Below are positions 5,426 through 6,042 of a DNA stretch of 6,042 nucleotides, in pieces. Below the pieces are notes generated by a model that was not told the origin of the DNA, searched no databases, and saw only the letters and a program-made list of their open reading frames with translations. The translations under genes were made by a program, and so were the position numbers. Every line of letters starts with the position of its first letter. Positions within the stretch are counted from its first letter, which is position 1. Origin of the DNA: Syntrophomonadaceae bacterium (GTDB taxonomy: Bacteria > Bacillota > Syntrophomonadia > Syntrophomonadales > Syntrophomonadaceae); the NCBI GenBank assembly GCA_028686565.1, contig JAQUBU010000146.1, positions 1-6,042 on the forward strand. Reading direction: 5' to 3'.

Positions 5426-5700
5426 TTTTAATCCATGGTTTTCCTAAAATAACCATATGACTTCTTCGGGTAAATAATGCCGTATATGACGCGATATCAT
5501 AATAACGGCAGCCGCCCCGGTAAGCATATTTCCTTAGTTTTTAACAGCGGGATGGTTCGTGTGCTTATCTTGCTAAAAGCAATATTCACAAAAACTGGTA
5601 GGATCATGGTCTGGAAACATGGCAGAAGTTTTGCGACGAGTGCTTGTATTTCAGGTTTGGATCCGATTGGCCCCCTACCGGGATGTTCGAAGGGGCAAAA
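5426..5700. other. Non-coding stretch with no recognised gene
   Basis: Neither strand shows a frame with recognisable protein similarity, RNA gene or strong promoter. The one local structure noted is an inverted repeat ATGGTT (5435-5440) / AACCAT (5451-5456). The last 100 bases upstream of 5701 probably belong to the left part of the decayed insertion sequence whose orfA start follows; an RBS-like AAGGGG lies seven bases before that ATG. Confidence 0.4.
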
Positions 5701-5772
5701 ATGAAATCTAAACGGTACTCACAAGAATATAAAGTGCAAGTTATTAGAGAATATTTGGAAGAGTGCAATTAA
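5701..5772 (+). pseudogene. Remnant of an IS3-family OrfA (transposase_8 type) N-terminus
   Basis: The frame starts with ATG and reads KRYSQEYKVQVIREYLEE before a TAA after 23 residues. This is the start of an IS3/IS911-type OrfA helix-turn-helix protein, which normally continues to about 90-100 residues. The same frame continues after two stops with SELVKGWMLL (to about 5820) and may be more of the decayed gene. No OrfB or DDE domain follows, since the solitary REP repeat and another gene end begin within 120 bases. It is a dead relic on the strand opposite to all intact genes. Confidence 0.6.
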
Positions 5773-5824
5773 AAAATGATTTATTGACAGTCTGAATTAG
5801 TCAAAGGCTGGATGCTTTTATGAT

Positions 5825-5838
5825 GTGATATATATCAA
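5825..5838. promoter_or_regulatory. FNR/CRP-like symmetric site, weak
   Basis: GTGAT-ATAT-ATCAA matches the FNR pattern TTGAT-N4-ATCAA with one mismatch. It lies in AT-rich sequence, with no intact gene starting nearby on either strand, so it may be chance or a relic. Confidence 0.2.
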
Positions 5839-5890
5839 TCTCTGGACTGATTCAATGTTCGGGAAGTTGCTGTAGTGATTTGTTCATCCA

Positions 5891-5928
5891 GGCCAACAGA
5901 GGGACGTTCTTTTTGTTGGCTAAGACTA
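5891..5928. repeat. REP-like hairpin repeat, copy 3 (solitary)
   Basis: Identical over 38 bases to 2664-2701: stem GCCAACA (5892-5898) with TGTTGGC (5914-5920), then TAAGACTA. Sequence on either side differs from copy 1 immediately, so the mobile unit is 38 nt or less. There is no transposase next to it, as expected for a REP copy moved in trans. It sits 14 bases past the stop codon of the minus-strand gene at the right edge. Confidence 0.9.
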
Positions 5929-5942
5929 GTACTCTGTAAAAT

Positions 5943-6041
5943 CTAAAACTTTAATTCCCACCGGCCAAATTTTCGCAGGGCTTCGTTGTCGTCAATCGCA
6001 ATACGTCCAGTATTACTCACTCCTCCGCCTCCCCCTGCGAA
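5943..6041 (-). CDS. C-terminal end of an unidentified gene, runs off right edge
   Basis: The minus-strand frame is open from the window edge to TAG at 5943-5945, giving 32 residues: a glycine-rich FAGGGGGVSNTGRIAIDD followed by NEALRKFGRWELKF. I do not recognise the family. An internal GTG at 6018-6020, preceded by purine-rich GGAGGCGGAGGA, could in principle be a start for a 24-residue peptide. However, an open frame to the edge makes a real gene's tail more likely. The REP copy 3 lies just downstream of its stop, the same placement seen for the AbfD-like gene. Confidence 0.4.
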   Translation of the reverse strand, partial: FAGGGGGVSNTGRIAIDDNEALRKFGRWELKF

Positions 6042-6042
6042 A

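Noticed and set aside
5477..5704. Plus-strand open frame of 75 residues ahead of the IS3 relic
   Set aside because: No recognisable domain or RBS; more likely non-coding or decayed sequence.
2664..5928. CRISPR array from the repeated 38-nt unit
   Set aside because: Only three copies in mixed orientation, with kilobase spacing and no regular spacers; they fit REP-type hairpins around a RAYT.

Overview
The window looks like an anaerobic Gram-positive (Bacillota) chromosome, most plausibly a syntrophic or sulfate-reducing clostridial lineage of the Desulfotomaculum/Pelotomaculum kind. The grounds are a textbook T-box leader, strong AGGAGG-type ribosome binding sites, an oxygen-sensitive ferredoxin-dependent 2-oxoacid oxidoreductase, and a protein of the 4-hydroxybutyryl-CoA dehydratase family. 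The lineage is inferred from gene content; no 16S or other marker is present. All intact genes lie on the minus strand.

Region 1-2662 is one transcription unit read right to left. It has a TTGACA-N17-TATATT promoter (2634-2662), a T-box leader whose Stem I specifier reads ATC (isoleucine), an intrinsic terminator (2361-2398), and then four subunits of a 2-oxoacid:ferredoxin oxidoreductase in the order gamma, delta, alpha, beta. Each of the three junctions is a 4-bp ATGA stop/start overlap, and beta runs off the left edge. The leader predicts that the operon is expressed when tRNA-Ile is uncharged. This suggests the enzyme works biosynthetically, supplying a 2-oxoacid for isoleucine, rather than as a housekeeping pyruvate oxidase.

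Region 2664-3714 is a mobile-element island: a REP-associated tyrosine transposase (RAYT, Y1/HUH family) flanked by inverted copies of a 30-nt hairpin repeat. The copy upstream of the transposase is split by about 161 bp that has its own perfect 15-bp terminal inverted repeats, giving a palindrome nested in a palindrome. A third, solitary repeat copy at 5891-5928 is identical over 38 nt to the one at 2664-2701.

Region 3722-5173 encodes a 483-residue flavoprotein of the 4-hydroxybutyryl-CoA dehydratase / 4-hydroxyphenylacetate 3-hydroxylase superfamily. Its conserved positions differ from the characterised dehydratase, including the iron-sulfur cluster histidine. Its substrate cannot be named from sequence.

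Region 5174-6042 is mostly non-coding. It holds a strong RBS and a palindrome just upstream of that gene, a decayed IS3-type orfA start (5701-5772), the solitary repeat, and the C-terminal end of an unidentified minus-strand gene at the right edge. The AbfD-like gene and the oxidoreductase operon point the same way but are separated by the transposase island and an independent promoter, so no functional coupling is assumed.
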